Below, piece after piece: positions 1-12,007 of a stretch of DNA of 64,000 nt. The DNA is from Umbilicaria muhlenbergii (Eukaryota > Ascomycota > Lecanoromycetes > Umbilicariales > Umbilicariaceae). The stretch covers positions 10,009,183 through 10,073,182 of the forward strand of contig KK106981.1 of NCBI GenBank assembly GCA_000611775.1, given 5' to 3'. Within the stretch, counting starts at the first letter, position 1. Each line of letters starts with the position of its first letter. A program made the translations under genes and the position numbers. The notes below the pieces were generated by a model. The model was not told the origin of the DNA and did no database searches. It saw nothing but the letters and a program-made list of their open reading frames with translations.

Positions 1-783
1 ACCTTGGGTGCTCGGCCACTGGGACTTCTGGTAACCTGGAGGGCATGCGTAGGAGCACATGGCCCCCTCCTTACAGCTTCCGCCTGAAACTTCAGTTGAC
101 ATTTCCACGACTTGGTCGCCCTGGATCACAACATTCTGGACACCAGACCAGCCACCAATGTTGAGCCACGGGATCTCGATGGCCCCATAGGCCGAGGGAA
201 ACTCGGAGCAGTCAAGCTCGCCATCAGGGAACTCTGTGTCGAGGCCCTGACCTCCAGGAGTAGCGCTTGAGCTCGAATAGCTGTACGCCGAGGACACTGC
301 TGCAGAGGTCGCGGGAGACGAGGTCGACGATGCGGCTGCAGACGAGGGGGCTGCATACGAGGACGTGAGAGTTGTCGCGACATCCTGGGCTGAAGAAGTG
401 GAAGGTCTCTTTTGGTAGAGTTGTGCACCTACGCCAGTTGCAGTTGAAGTAGCTGTCGAAACGAAAGCCGTCGAAGTAGATGCTGCCGAAGGGAATGCTG
501 TCGAAACGGGCGTTGCAGCGGCAGAGGATGCGCAGTCGAGATCGGCTCCTTGACCGTTTGCCCATTGCAATGTGCCATTGGCAATACCGCCGCACACATC
601 AGCCTGGGAGATTGTTTGGCCGTTCAGCTCGTATGCAACGACGGTCGGACCTGGAACGCTGACGACTTCCGTCTCCGCAGGAGAGCGCTTGTCTGCATGG
701 CGGTGATGATGTCTGTGCGGCTGCGCTGCGACGATGGATCCAGCCGTCGCGAGCGTCAGCGCAATGTTGGTAGAGAATTTCAT
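1..783 (-). CDS. SUN-family (GH132) secreted cell-wall protein, 3' part missing
   Basis: The frame starts at an ATG at 783 and stays open to the left edge of the window, giving 261 residues with no stop, so the C-terminus lies outside. Residues 1-20 form a signal peptide ending in an Ala-Ala/Gln cut site. A His/Arg-rich stretch and a Lys-Arg pair near residues 32-33 look like a Kex2 site. A Cys-containing block ([11 protein letters not shown]) comes next, then a Ser/Thr/Ala-rich linker, then the start of the SUN domain with its Cys-rich signature ([15 protein letters not shown]). The family (Sim1/Sun4/Uth1/Nca3 in yeast) acts in the wall at septation and daughter-cell separation and has been described as beta-glucosidase-like. 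Which member this is cannot be told. No intron is seen in the visible part. Confidence 0.93.
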   Translation of the reverse strand, partial: MKFSTNIALTLATAGSIVAAQPHRHHHRHADKRSPAETEVVSVPGPTVVAYELNGQTISQADVCGGIANGTLQWANGQGADLDCASSAAATPVSTAFPSAASTSTAFVSTATSTATGVGAQLYQKRPSTSSAQDVATTLTSSYAAPSSAAASSTSSPATSAAVSSAYSYSSSSATPGGQGLDTEFPDGELDCSEFPSAYGAIEIPWLNIGGWSGVQNVVIQGDQVVEMSTEVSGGSCKEGAMCSYACPPGYQKSQWPSTQG

Positions 784-3700
784 TCTGTCGTAATCGGTCG
801 CAATGCGAAATCGATAAGGATTGGAGTGAAGTCTATCGAAGACTTCTTTGGATTGCCGTGGGTCGCGTGCTTGACGTTGCGTTCAATTGATATTGTGCTG
901 TGATAGCTGGTTGATTGTGCAGTGAGAGCTCGAAGGTCCTGAAGGTAAGACAGCCAGTGTCAGTATGCGCTCTCTGCTGTGCGACGGTGAAGAAATGGGC
1001 GGAAGTGCCAATAGCGATAGCCAGTATCGCGGTGTGTAATAGTGCAGGATCTATGACCAATTGTCGCGGAGCAGAACAGACATACACTGAGGGACTATGG
1101 TTGTAGCAAGGTAGGACGGTGCGTTCTGTACAGTGACTTGATGCGACAGGTGAACTGCTGGTTGTGTTGTGAAAGCTAAGCTGCTGATTGTAGGAGGTGT
1201 TTTCAAATGAATGTGGGAGGAAGTGCAACTTCCTGGACGGCTGGGGAAAGACTGCGAGAGCAGCGTGAAGGCCCTCAGGGTGAAGCAGCAATGAAAGTGA
1301 ATGTGTGGATGAAGGATGGAGGGAGGCAGATGAGAGAAACGGGAAAGGAAAAGGAAAAGGAAAAGGAAAACACGGCACGCTGGGGAATGGCGAATGGAAT
1401 GAGGGAAATTGGGGGCAGTTTGCGCGGCTGGCTGGGCGCTAGCAGGGGTGCAGGGGTGAGCGGACATTGGATGTGGGTTCGGTGAGCCAATGAGAGCACC
1501 CGCGCGGAAACTCTCTTCCACGCTCGGCGCTGATCTCATCAAAAGAAGACGACGATCATTCTCGCGCTTCATTATTCTCGCACACGACATGAAAGAACGT
1601 TCCAATCTGGCACAATGGAGGGGAAACGACAAGGCAGAAAGAAGTCGAGGAAGCACAAGAAGACTAAGTGAAAGCCTTGAAACAGATGGATGACAAGACC
1701 AACATACCCAGTTTGTTCTCACGACCAGTGCTTTGTTTGAAGATTGTCGCGGACTCTTGTCGCAGACAAGAAGCAGCTGGGTGAAGGCGAGTTTTGTTGT
1801 TTCGTCAAAGGGACAGTGCTAGCCTGTGCAACCGGGTGATGGTATGAAAGAGAGTGAATTTGGTGACAATGAATGGTTCAACGGTGCGATGCGAATCACT
1901 AAAGGAGCGTGGTGGAGACTGAAGACGAGGTCGAATCAAGGTGCGAAAGTGGGCAGAGCCAGGGCTTTTCTATCCCAGCGGTTCAGCATGCTCGGATGCA
2001 GCGCAAAGTCTATGGAGCACCATCCTACCCATCCTTTTGCGCCCAACTTCATCCCTTCCCCACCACCCACCTCATCCTTCGCTCTGCGTGCTGCGGCACT
2101 GCCAATGAGAGGCCACCGTGCTGAAATCCTTTTCCACCTCGGACCCCATTTTTTTGTTTTTTGTCTTTTGAATTTTTTGGTTGTGGCCGAGGGGGTCAGG
2201 CCGTCTCTTTGACCACAAGCCACGCAATTGCCTGCGCCTGTTCAGTGTGCAAGCTCTCGTTCCTGTGGCCCTGTCCGAATTCGAACGAAAGCCAAAAGGT
2301 CGATAGTTCGAAAAGCAAAAAGACAAATGGCAAGGATTGGACGGCCCGGGCTGCTGACCGTAGCCTCTTACCCCTGACTGGGCCGCTTTGTGCACCAATG
2401 AGATCCACATCCGACCCGGAATCTGGCCTCGTACCTGCACAAAAGCCGTGCCACCGTGGCCCACGGAGCGCGATGCAAGGGCGTACCTGACAAGGTCATG
2501 GGCCCTCGGCTCCGTAAGGTAGCGCACCAATTTCTGACGGATGGAGGCATGGATGATGCTGAATAAAATGGCATAAAAGCACAAAACATCATCCCGTGTT
2601 TTTGCACATTGCACATTTTTCCACCGTGCAGCAGCCACCTACGTTCACGTGCATCGTGGGGGATTATGTCATACGGATAGGATCAGTGTTGGATTGGGGA
2701 GCATGAGAGCGTCTCATGACCTGATTGGCCTTCCTGCTCGACTCCAGAGACGCAGCGTCAAACAGGTAAATTGAAAATCAGAGTAACCACCAGAATCCAG
2801 ACCACCAAACGTGCCAAGGGCATTGCCTCCTGTGATGATGGTGTGGACAAACCTGTGTCGAAGAGATTACTCGTAGCCTTGATTTGATTTTGTTTCGAAA
2901 AGTCAGAAGAGTCGCCCAGAAGGAAACTTGGGTCCTACGCGGCGCACAATTGTTACCACACTGAAACTGGAGTCGTAATCGAAGCACGCATCTCCCAAAC
3001 TTCCCAAACGTTGTGCCTCACGGAGTCCCCCGACTAGGCTCAAATATACGTTGGGCTGAAGAACCTAGCCAACCGGTCGAGACAGCGCGAGATGGAGAGA
3101 TGGCCTAGATGGACCGAGGTCGGCCTATGATCTGACGTACACCCTCTCTCGGGACCTCCTCCGGGCTGGTGGGCAATGAAAACGAGGAGGACAGGCTGCC
3201 AGCGCATCAAGCAGGTGCGGCATACGCCGTGTGGGGGCATATATGAGCCAGCATCCAACAGCAAGCCTTCCGCCAGTGCGACTCGTCAAAGCTGCAGAAT
3301 GCAGTCGGATGACGGGCTTGTCTGCTGGCACTGACGGTGGGATGGGCTTGTGTGAAGGGTGAAGTTGCATGCAAGGATAAGGTAGTCCCTCAGTCGGAGT
3401 CCAGCGGCAAGGCTTATCGATAGATCGACCCGACAGGGCTACCCGTCCCAAGCGATAGCCTGCCGTGCGCAAGGTCCCGTCCGAATAAGAAAAAATGGCG
3501 CATCCATCTGGCAGGCAAGGTAGGATGGGGAAGGTGTATGGAAAAGGCTTTGAAAACGTGCCGAGTAATTATGCAGCGAATCGGACGAATGGGATGGTGG
3601 AGGTCAAATTAACGGTATCAATCCTTTGCGGGAACTTCCACGCCTGAAAGAAATGCCTGCAAGTCCAAGAAAAGAGATGTGTTCTGCATTCACTACGGTG

Positions 3701-5572
3701 TGGAGACACCAACAAGGAAAAATCCTAACAATGCGCCAAGGTGGCGAGGGTGGGGTAGAGAGTGCTGGGAATACGAGTGGGGAGGTAGTACCTCGTAAGT
3801 CGCACCCACGGTCGACGATAAGAGAAAGTTGGCCTTGCAAGGCCCTGTGTGCAGACATGCCATGAACCAAGCTGTCACGGCGGCAGCTTGACCGGGACCT
3901 GACAGTCGGAACTTCACGACCTTCTCACCGTTCTGGCGGTGAACAGATCCTTGGTTCATGCTGGCCTGCGTCGTGCGTTGTCCCCATGCTGCGCCGGCCA
4001 TCCTGGGGAGAGTTGGGGGCGTGGGAGAGCTGTGGGGGGGAGGATCCCAACGGGGTCGTTGAACCATCACCGGAGAGGTGTCGACATCAGCATACATGTA
4101 CACTACTCGTCCTCCGTTGCGAGATTGGGTTCGAAAGATATCGGTGGGTACACGTAATCGACTGGTTGTGCTTGCCACCCTGAAAGGCTGGGGTAGGCCC
4201 TGCTGGGGAACGAGAACTGTACGTGGTCAGAAATCAAATCCATGCGCAGCACATTGCAAGGGCTACTCGAAGGGACAGTGGCTCCGTGCCATTGTCACAC
4301 AATACCTTGGTAGGTGTATCGGATGTCCATCACGTATAGAGTCAGACGTGCCTCACCGACTTTCTATCCAGACTTTGCATTGGGTTGTTGGCCAACTCTG
4401 AAGAAAAACCAGGCTCCGACAACCAAAGGTCTTTTGACTGTGGTAGGAAGTGGCGATATTCAACATCGAAAGAAGGGAATAAGAGTGCAGCCGAGTCTCT
4501 TCGAAGGTAACAATACCAAGGTACAGGCTATCTTCCGTTCATGATTCTCTCTCAGGGCTATGGAAGCCTACGGGGACCTCCGAATCCTCTCTTCTCCGAC
4601 ACCATAGGACCGACTTCGGCCGACACCGCAGAAGGCAGAAGTTTGCATTGCCACGGTTTCGAACCAGTGGACTTGGCGTGTTGCGCCCAGAGGGCTTTTA
4701 CCTGCGTACATCTCCGGTGTTGAGGACGACATGGCCGTCCCGTAATTCTAGCTGCCTAATCATCCACACGCAAGCCGCTACCGTCTTATAGTAGTATACG
4801 AATTAGGCTAGCATGATCTGGTGCACAAACTGAAAGTTATCAAGAGTCATATTGTCCATTGATGGAACATCGTCACGCGTCCAGGGGAGGATGCTGCAAT
4901 TGGAAGGAGCATGTCCGACTGTGACATCAGAGAATCTATCTGACAATCTAGCAGGGGCTGGAAAGTGGTTGGATTCTTGATATTCCTGCTACAAATAATA
5001 CCAGTTGCCAATAACCCAACACAAAAGCAAAACTCATCTCGACGCCTTTTAAGGTGGCGAATGTGTGTGGTATCATCTAATTCAAAGCGGGTGACATTTC
5101 CACCTCAGAGTAGAACAATAAAATCAAGTACAGTATGCTCGCATGCTGTTGAACCCCGTACCAGTGGTTTAAGGATGTGCAAGAAACGAACGTAATGTGG
5201 TCCAGCTCGTGATGGGAAGTGTCAGGTGTCAACTTCGCCCAGAGGTCCTGCCAATATAACCATAATATGGTACAGAGAAGAGACTGAAAGGTAGACTCTA
5301 GAAGGGACCTATGCAGAAGGAAAAGAATGTGTGCAGAGAGCGCCCAGCAATACCTCCTGCTTCCCATCTGTCGTTAGGTGTTTGCAGTCCAGCTGATCTG
5401 GTGGAAAACAACGCCGTGTGGAATGCAGGTTTGCTGTAAGTAGAACCGCGAGTGAAGCCTGATTACGGGAAAGGTAACCCAGCGTTGTTGCTGCCACCAA
5501 TTCCAATAAAAGGCTCAAGAGACTCCAATGCCAGGAGTGTCCTCCGATGATCTGGACGCTTTTCTACCCGGT
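784..5572. other. Gene-free interval, 4.8 kb
   Basis: Upstream region of the SUN gene on the left and downstream side of the Ser/Pro-rich gene on the right. Open frames on both strands are short, overlap each other and show no recognisable domain or splice pattern. A GA-rich tract near 1340-1370 and a T-rich stretch near 2148-2180 stand out. A perfect 11-bp inverted repeat occurs at 3861-3871 and 3950-3960. No tRNA or transposon was recognised. Confidence 0.6.
1347..1370. repeat. (GGAAAA)4 hexanucleotide microsatellite
   Basis: Four perfect GGAAAA units with one partial unit before them, about 560 bp upstream of the SUN-family start codon. On the coding strand of that gene this is a pyrimidine-rich tract, a common feature of fungal promoters. 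Any regulatory role is inference. Confidence 0.9.
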
Positions 5573-6781
5573 TCAACCTCTACCCCCTGCGGAACTAACG
5601 GGAGAACTACTCCCCGAGCGCACAAGAGCACCTGGCTCTTTCCCCGCTCTGACGAGCCTTTCGACCAAGTCCCTCTGGCCTGCTTCCCCGAAGCTGCCTA
5701 ATGAGAGCTCATGGCTTTCGGCGCCTGCGAGCAGGTAGTCGGTTTGCTCCTCCAACATCATCGGCGTCACTGGCCCTGGACTACCGAGGGGGTTCAACCG
5801 CGGCGACACCGGTCTCGTCATGCCATTGGTAGATTGTGCAGCGGTGCGGGGTTGGCGCGTGGCAGTCGTGATGATGTCGCGCTGATATTGGTGGATTTTG
5901 TATTGTGCGTCGGAGAGTTGGCGTGGAGCGGGTTGGGGCGGACGAGCTGAAGAGCGATACAGGGCGGACGGACGGCTGGCGGTTGACGATAGAGATGGAC
6001 TCGGAGTGGTACGTTCATAGTTGCTGGGGTGGTAGCGTGGAAGCGCTGGTAGCTGTAGCGGTTGTGCCGTTCGGCGGGTGTTGCTGTGCCGCGGTTGCGA
6101 GGGAAGGGTCGAGCTGTTCATGGTTGGAGAGAGCGGCGAGGAGGGTGTATAGAGCGAGGATGCGTTCTCTTTGTGCATTCGTGCAGAGGCCGTGGACAGT
6201 AGGTTGTGCTTCCCCGTGGTGATGTCCTCTTGCACGTGTAGGGAGGCCTTGGAGACCAATTGCTGTTTTTGGGGCGAGAGTTCCTTGGGTTTGCGCTCAC
6301 TTTGTCTTTGGAATGAATAAGTGGGGCGCAAGGATTGGGAGATGGTCGGCCTCAGTGGGGAAGTGTCATGCCAAGGGAACTCGTGGCCTGCCTTCTCCTC
6401 GCGCGCCGTCAGTGGCGTGGTGGGTCGCGAGATAGGGTCGCGGCGGTGCAGAGGGTTCGCCGTAGGGATTGCAATTGGTGCCGTTGTCTGTTCGGCCAGA
6501 GAAGCGGAAGCAGAAGTCGTAGCAGTAGCAGGGCCGCGAAGCAAAGTAGATGCCGAAGCAGATGGATCCAAAATCGAGGTGGAAGTTCTCGCGTGTTGCT
6601 CCGTAATCGGCACAATCTGAATCTGCGGCGGCCTCGTCTTCCGAGCTCCGAGGGCGGCGTGCGAGTCCCTGTCCTCCTCTTGTGCACTTGACGTCGTTGA
6701 TGTGGATAGGCGGCGAGACGGTTGTCTCTTCGACGACGATGAGGGCAAGTCAAATGCATGAGTAGGCGAAAAAGACGCCAT
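5573..6781 (-). CDS. Ser/Pro-rich hypothetical protein, 402 aa
   Basis: A single open frame from an ATG at 6781 to a stop at 5573. Most of the protein is low-complexity Ser/Thr/Pro/Arg/Gln and is predicted to be disordered. The only ordered-looking part is the C-terminal third, with a Pro/Gly-turn segment (SPRLNPLGSPGPVTP) followed by a short acidic/hydrophobic stretch (EEQTDYLLAG) and a likely amphipathic helix (GQRDLVERLVRAGKE). No signal peptide, membrane segment or catalytic motif is visible. I do not recognise the family. The length of the frame and its biased but non-repetitive composition favour a real gene. A spliced 5' exon cannot be excluded. Confidence 0.65.
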   Translation of the reverse strand: MASFSPTHAFDLPSSSSKRQPSRRLSTSTTSSAQEEDRDSHAALGARKTRPPQIQIVPITEQHARTSTSILDPSASASTLLRGPATATTSASASLAEQTTAPIAIPTANPLHRRDPISRPTTPLTAREEKAGHEFPWHDTSPLRPTISQSLRPTYSFQRQSERKPKELSPQKQQLVSKASLHVQEDITTGKHNLLSTASARMHKENASSLYTPSSPLSPTMNSSTLPSQPRHSNTRRTAQPLQLPALPRYHPSNYERTTPSPSLSSTASRPSALYRSSARPPQPAPRQLSDAQYKIHQYQRDIITTATRQPRTAAQSTNGMTRPVSPRLNPLGSPGPVTPMMLEEQTDYLLAGAESHELSLGSFGEAGQRDLVERLVRAGKEPGALVRSGSSSPVSSAGGRG

Positions 6782-7849
6782 TGATCAGCTCAGCAGCACG
6801 CCGACGCGCGCCTCGGGCAGTGAGTGCTATGCCGAATCTTTGTCCGTGCCGGCTTACCCACCTCCGCCTCGTGCCGGCTGCTTGCACACGGCGCCTCACA
6901 CCCACTCGTGCCACACTTCCTCGCAGCGTTGTCGACCTTGTTTGCATCAATGCCGTTAGCCATTCGATGCGACTGGAGCTGAAGACCAAGGTGGGCATGG
7001 CAAGCTAAATGGACGGGAAATCTGACACAGCATGACGTCCCCATTCCCATTTCCATTTGCCGTGATCCCCGCCAAAAAAGGGAAGGAGCTGCTCACCTTG
7101 GCCCACCACACGATTGCCGCGGGTGCACAGCTTTGTCTGAGCTTCGCCTCCCTACCGTTTCACGTCTTGCCTGTACAGCCGCATGGTCGTGATGTTCGAC
7201 GAGGAGCTTGGTGTTTTGTCGTAGAAGTAACAGCTCCTCGGGGTAGTGAGTCTTGTTTTCGGATCTGTGCTGAGGTGCACCACTGTTTGACAACTGGAAC
7301 GGAATCGGAAAGCGTCACGACAGATGGTGGCCGTCTACGTATATACGCTTCAGATATTTCCCCTCGGGCCGGCAAGGGTGAGACGTTCACCTGGGGGCAT
7401 TCACAACGGTTGGAGAACACGCGGCTAACGCTTGGTTCCACCATCACAGGCGGGGATTTGTCACCGGCGAATAGGGAAGAGGAAATACCGTTTCATTCAT
7501 CTTCACTTCTCGCCTTACCAACTTCAAGCATAAGAACCAGGTAACCACAGTCAAGCAATCGTTGGTATATCCTGTACGATACGCGCTTCAAAATAACCAT
7601 CTGCGATCAAGTACACCTGAACGACTGTACTTGTTCCTCAAACTACACAGCCTCTGATCATCACGTCGCTGTTGACCATCCGACATGGGAACTGCCCTGA
7701 AAGGAATCCTAGGAGCAAACATGCACTCTCAAGCCGGGGGGGATGGATAAGAAGAGTACCAAGGAATGCGACTGTGATCATTGTCAAGTCAAAACGAGCC
7801 ACGAGCCAGATCGTGAGGTGTCGCATGGTTCCGGGGCTGATAGTTGGAG
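6782..7849. other. Intergenic, 1.1 kb
   Basis: Promoter side of the Ser/Pro-rich gene and 3' side of the first Ppo gene, both on the minus strand. Open frames here (for example one on the plus strand near 7032-7544) show no domain. Nothing else recognised. Confidence 0.55.
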
Positions 7850-10800
7850 CTACTTCAGCGGCGGCAACTCTCCGTCCCAATGAACCTTCATCGCTGTAGC
7901 ACACCATATTCAGTAGGTGACACCAAAGGAGCCTGCCCACAGAGATACGTACTGGTTGGGAAGGGGAAATAACTCCCATGATCTTCTCTCATGTAGATGT
8001 AAAAGCCGCCCTCCCGCGGGATTTTCTTGAGCTGTCCAGACGGACCGGGGGCGCGTCGAAGATTATCAAGGCGGCCAACAACCTTCAGCATGGCCGTCAA
8101 AGCCACCCGGCTCGCATCCCGGCCCAGGCAGGCATGCGGACCATCACCGTAATGGATATAGGACTCCAGAGGCCGATCAATGCGGACACTGTCAGGCGAC
8201 GGGAAGATGTTGGGATCACGAGCGGCGCCAACCTGGGTGACGAATTAGCATGCCCGGTGGGGGAAGTGAGTCGCTGGCGGATCGAGACACGTACAAAACT
8301 GCAGAAGACCTTGTCACCAGGCTTCACAGAGACTGGGCGCCCGCCATCGTCTATGGTCATCGCCGCTGCGGCCTCGCGGTACGAGCCGAAAGTGCCGTTG
8401 AGTCTTATCCCTTCCATGCAGTAATGAAGGAGACAATCGTCTGCCTCAGGCGTGTCGAGTTTCGCTAGCCGGTTGATCTCAGGTAGGTGAACTTTGCCCT
8501 CGTCTGAGAGATAGTAGTCGAGCAATTGAGTAAACTACACCTGTCAGTACGTCTGCTCGATCTTGTACAGAGATGGGGCAGCCTAACCACTTGAGCCTGA
8601 TTGGCAACCATTGCCGTAGCCGTTGGAAGGATCTGGGACCACGTGATTTCATTCACCCCGAGACCGCTTTCCAATAATCTACGGATCATGTGCACCCCAT
8701 AATCTTTCAGCGGACTGTGGTTTTCCCGCCTGCCATCCACGAGATTCGCGACCCAACCCGTCATATGAACAGCTTTGACGTTTGTCTCGATGAGTTTCCC
8801 GAGTTGCTGCGTGACCGCTCTGGCGGCGAGGCGTAGGGGGAAGGACTTGGCAGGATCCAAATCGAAGAAGATGCAAACGAAGATGACTGCCAGCACCATG
8901 TACATCTCTTGCTCCGAGTATATCATGTGAGGGCTCTCCGCGGTTTTTAGGGGCAGAGAGAACATCTGTGCCGCAAAGTGAATGTGGGCTATATTGCCGA
9001 CGCTGTACGAGTAATTAGTGTAAGCAACTACTATTTGACGGCAATCGACTCGATACTCACTCGCGGGTGATGTCGACTTGGTTGATCCCTGCTATTTTGC
9101 AGGATTTCTCCCTGAGCAGCTTGAGAGTAATATGCTCGTAGAAGTCCTTCACTTCCTGATGCCATTGATCGCGGTACAAGGCCTTGCTCATTAACTCTCT
9201 CTGCTTCGAGTGGAAGGGCGAGTCCCCCGACAACATAAAGTCGAAGCCACCCTTACCCATACAGTACCCGGTGGCTGCCCCCCAAGTGACTTTGAATTGT
9301 TCAGGACGCTCTAGAATGTATTTCGCTCCCACATACGAGGTTAGATTCACACGAGGAGGGATGGCGGCTGGCCGATCCCAAGTGTAGTGCTCTTCGCGTC
9401 CAAGGTCCCGCAGAATTTTCTTGTTCTCGGATGGAATCGTCATGGGGTAATGGGCGTAAATGGAGTTGGGTTGGAAATGCTTAGGAAATGCTCGGAGGAA
9501 GAGCTTGTATAGGACGCAGCCTTGTTCTACATTCAGATCGTACTGGACCTCATTGTAACCCCAGTTTGTCAGATTCTTTGCGTGATAGTCGACCTGTGAT
9601 TGACCGTGAGCCCGGCGGAGTAAGAGCAGATGACTCCAGGGTACTTGCCGTGTAAAATCTATCGCCTCGAACTAGAGCGACAGCATCGGAGAGAATGGCT
9701 CGAGAGATTGTGAACGTAGGAGCAATCCCAACTCCTGGGACCATTGGTACCTTTGCTGATTCGCTTACTATACCAGGATACATCTCAACATAATCCGGGT
9801 GTTCGTAGAGATGACGAAGCTGATCAGCAACATTGGGGTCCTGAAGGCCATGGTTAGTAACAGCGTTCAAGGGAAGAAGTTGTAGGGTACGAATCAACCG
9901 GATTTATGTCCTCAAAAGTTGCATGAGGTTTAAGCCCGAAGAATTTGCGGAATTCGTTGAGTGAGCCCAAGCCCCATTTTCTAGCCTGCTGCATGCCTGT
10001 ACGCCAGTGTCAGCAAAAAAAAGTCGTGCCAGAGACTTACATAGAGAGCGCTCAACAACATACCGAGTATCTCGATTGCTTTCATACACGTGGGGACGTT
10101 GTTAGCTCCAAAGGATCCTGCCAGTTCGAGTAAGCGATATTCTTGTGATTGACAGCAGATGCTAAATACAGACCCGCGGTGTCTTCAATAGCTTCCGTCA
10201 TTATTTTGACAAGATCGTCATCGTTATAGGTACCATCTGGCTGACGTTTTAAATGTGCGAAGGGCCGTTTCTGTGGGTCTTTATCGAGACTGTGTTCCCA
10301 TTGACCCAAGCCTTTGAGAAGCTCCGGAAGGGAAACTTCGTGTGCATCTTTCCCAAAGAGCTCTTTGTATAATTTCTGGGTCCATTCGTCGTCTTTCTCG
10401 GATATGCAAGAATGCCATCGGTAGGCCAGATTGAACTCTGCGGACACCTGGTTGCCAGTACCACGTGGCGCGCCCTCCTGACCAAAGACCCCACCCATTT
10501 CGACACGAGGGTCCTATTTAAGTGAGCACCATGAAGCAAGCTTGAACAGGGCATGACGTACCAATGTCCATGTAGTGTTGCTTCTGTTGAGGTTGACAAT
10601 TGTGCGGAGATAGTCCAGCAGAGTGATGTTGATATAAAGTCCACACGTGATCAGACGACCGGTTTGGAAAAGGTCATTGTCATATTTTGCCCAAGACTTC
10701 TCAGCCATCTCATGGGTGAGTCCTTCATTGGGCTTGGTAAAGCGACCACCCTCGTTGATAACCGCGAGTTGCTCGACAACATAATTATGGAAGCTTCCAC

Positions 10801-12007
10801 CGGATAAGCTCATCTGAACACACTCTGTCTGTAGGAAGATGACCTACCGATTAAGCATGATGAGTAAAACACCACAACCAGGGGGGAAACCAAGTAATCT
10901 CTCTTCGGCGAAACAATCAGGTTTCAGCTTCCCATCTTTAAATGTCCGAATCTGGTCTTGATCCTCCTGAACATCGCCATACAAAGGTGACAGGTCCAGA
11001 TACGAGGAGGTTTGGGAGTTGTTGAAGTCATTGTGATCAGTCTGAAACAGGTCTATAAAATGATATTTGAATCAGCACGTCGCTAAAATAACGTAGGAGA
11101 AGCGATGACCAACCATGGATGATCAACGATGCCCAGTAGAAAAAAACGCTTGACACTTTGTTAGGGTGGGGGGTGAATGTTTTCCGAGCGAATACGCTGT
11201 CGAAGACGAGGGCTGGATCCGGAAGAGCTCCAGGCTGAATTGTTAGGGGATGAACGCTACGAGCGTACGGTGTGTTGGCTGCTCCAAGACGCGGAAACAT
11301 AACGTTGTTGTAAGAGCCATCTGCTTGGCGGTAATTGTACTTGTCACCAAAGTAAGAGACGGGAGGATGCTCGAGTGAATTCCAAAGCTCGGTGATGAAG
11401 GAGTTGGTTAAGTCAACGCGGTTCTTGGAAGATTGTGGAAGGGCGCTGACAAGCTAGATCAAGGTTTAGCCGGCGGAGACGAGCTCATGAAAAACAGACT
11501 CACCTGGATAACACGTTCCATCAAGTAGGTCTTGTCATCAGCTAGCTCACCGGTCGCTTTCGTTTTCATTACCCCCATGAGGGTGTTGACATCCTTAAAC
11601 CCAAGATGCTTGAGATCATCCATGAGTCCCGAGGGCATATCGTGGTCAAGGTACGCCCCATCGCCAGATTGTGTCGGCAACGGCCTCCTTGAGGCATGAA
11701 TCAATTGAGCATACTGTTCGAATGTGCTCGCTACTTGCGTACGACCTGCGCTGTGGTCTTCAGGCTCTTTCTCCTTCTTCTGCGGAGTGAGATTGCTGCG
11801 TCTCCGTTGCGGATCGGGCTTCGTCGACAAAGAGGATCCATCAACTCCGTTCACGCCTTTGACACCGTTGGTCTGAGACTCCTCTTTCTTCCCCTTCCTG
11901 AAAGTGGAAGAGAACCTTCGAAGCATCTTGGACCTTGTCCCAATGGCGAGCAGTACAGGGACAAGAAAGATGCTCAAGAGAGTTGTTACAAGACTGACAG
12001 AATTCAT
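7850..12007 (-). CDS. Ppo/linoleate diol synthase-type dioxygenase-P450 fusion (both haem sites intact)
   Basis: Thirteen exons (11504-12007, 11114-11453, 10848-11052, 10562-10793, 10174-10513, 10064-10117, 9899-9996, 9649-9840, 9061-9593, 8588-9002, 8295-8534, 7953-8232, 7850-7893) give 1158 aa, the usual length for this family. Residues 1-20 form an N-terminal hydrophobic segment. The animal-peroxidase-type dioxygenase half has the distal His (about 281, IIHDLFQT) and the YRWH motif with the catalytic Tyr458 and proximal His461. The P450 half has the I-helix ANQAQ (Asn967-Gln968), the EGIR ExxR motif and the haem ligand Cys1086 (YGDGPHACLG). The first half makes a fatty-acid hydroperoxide and the P450 half rearranges it. 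The Asn-Gln pair is the signature of diol synthases (PpoA, 7,8-LDS) rather than allene oxide synthases. The intron after exon 8 has a GC donor. Products are oxylipins that affect sporulation. Exact regiochemistry cannot be read from sequence. Confidence 0.93.

Noticed and set aside
1051-1722. 223-codon open frame on the minus strand upstream of the SUN gene
   Set aside because: Starts at a non-ATG codon or mid-tract, and its Phe/Leu/Pro runs come from the GGAAAA microsatellite.
2072-2638. 188-codon open frame on the minus strand
   Set aside because: No domain, no splice signals that extend it, and Cys/Arg/His-rich composition typical of non-coding DNA. Several equally long frames overlap it.
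3861-3960. Perfect 11-bp inverted repeat (CATGAACCAAG / CTTGGTTCATG)
   Set aside because: Spacer of 78 bp and no further pairing around it. Short repeats of this size occur by chance in a 5 kb interval.
4650-4690. tRNA B-box-like GGTTCGAAACC on the minus strand
   Set aside because: The flanking bases do not form a T-arm stem and no acceptor or anticodon arm can be drawn.
7032-7544. 170-codon open frame on the plus strand
   Set aside because: Starts in Phe/Pro low complexity, shows no family similarity and lies between two minus-strand genes.
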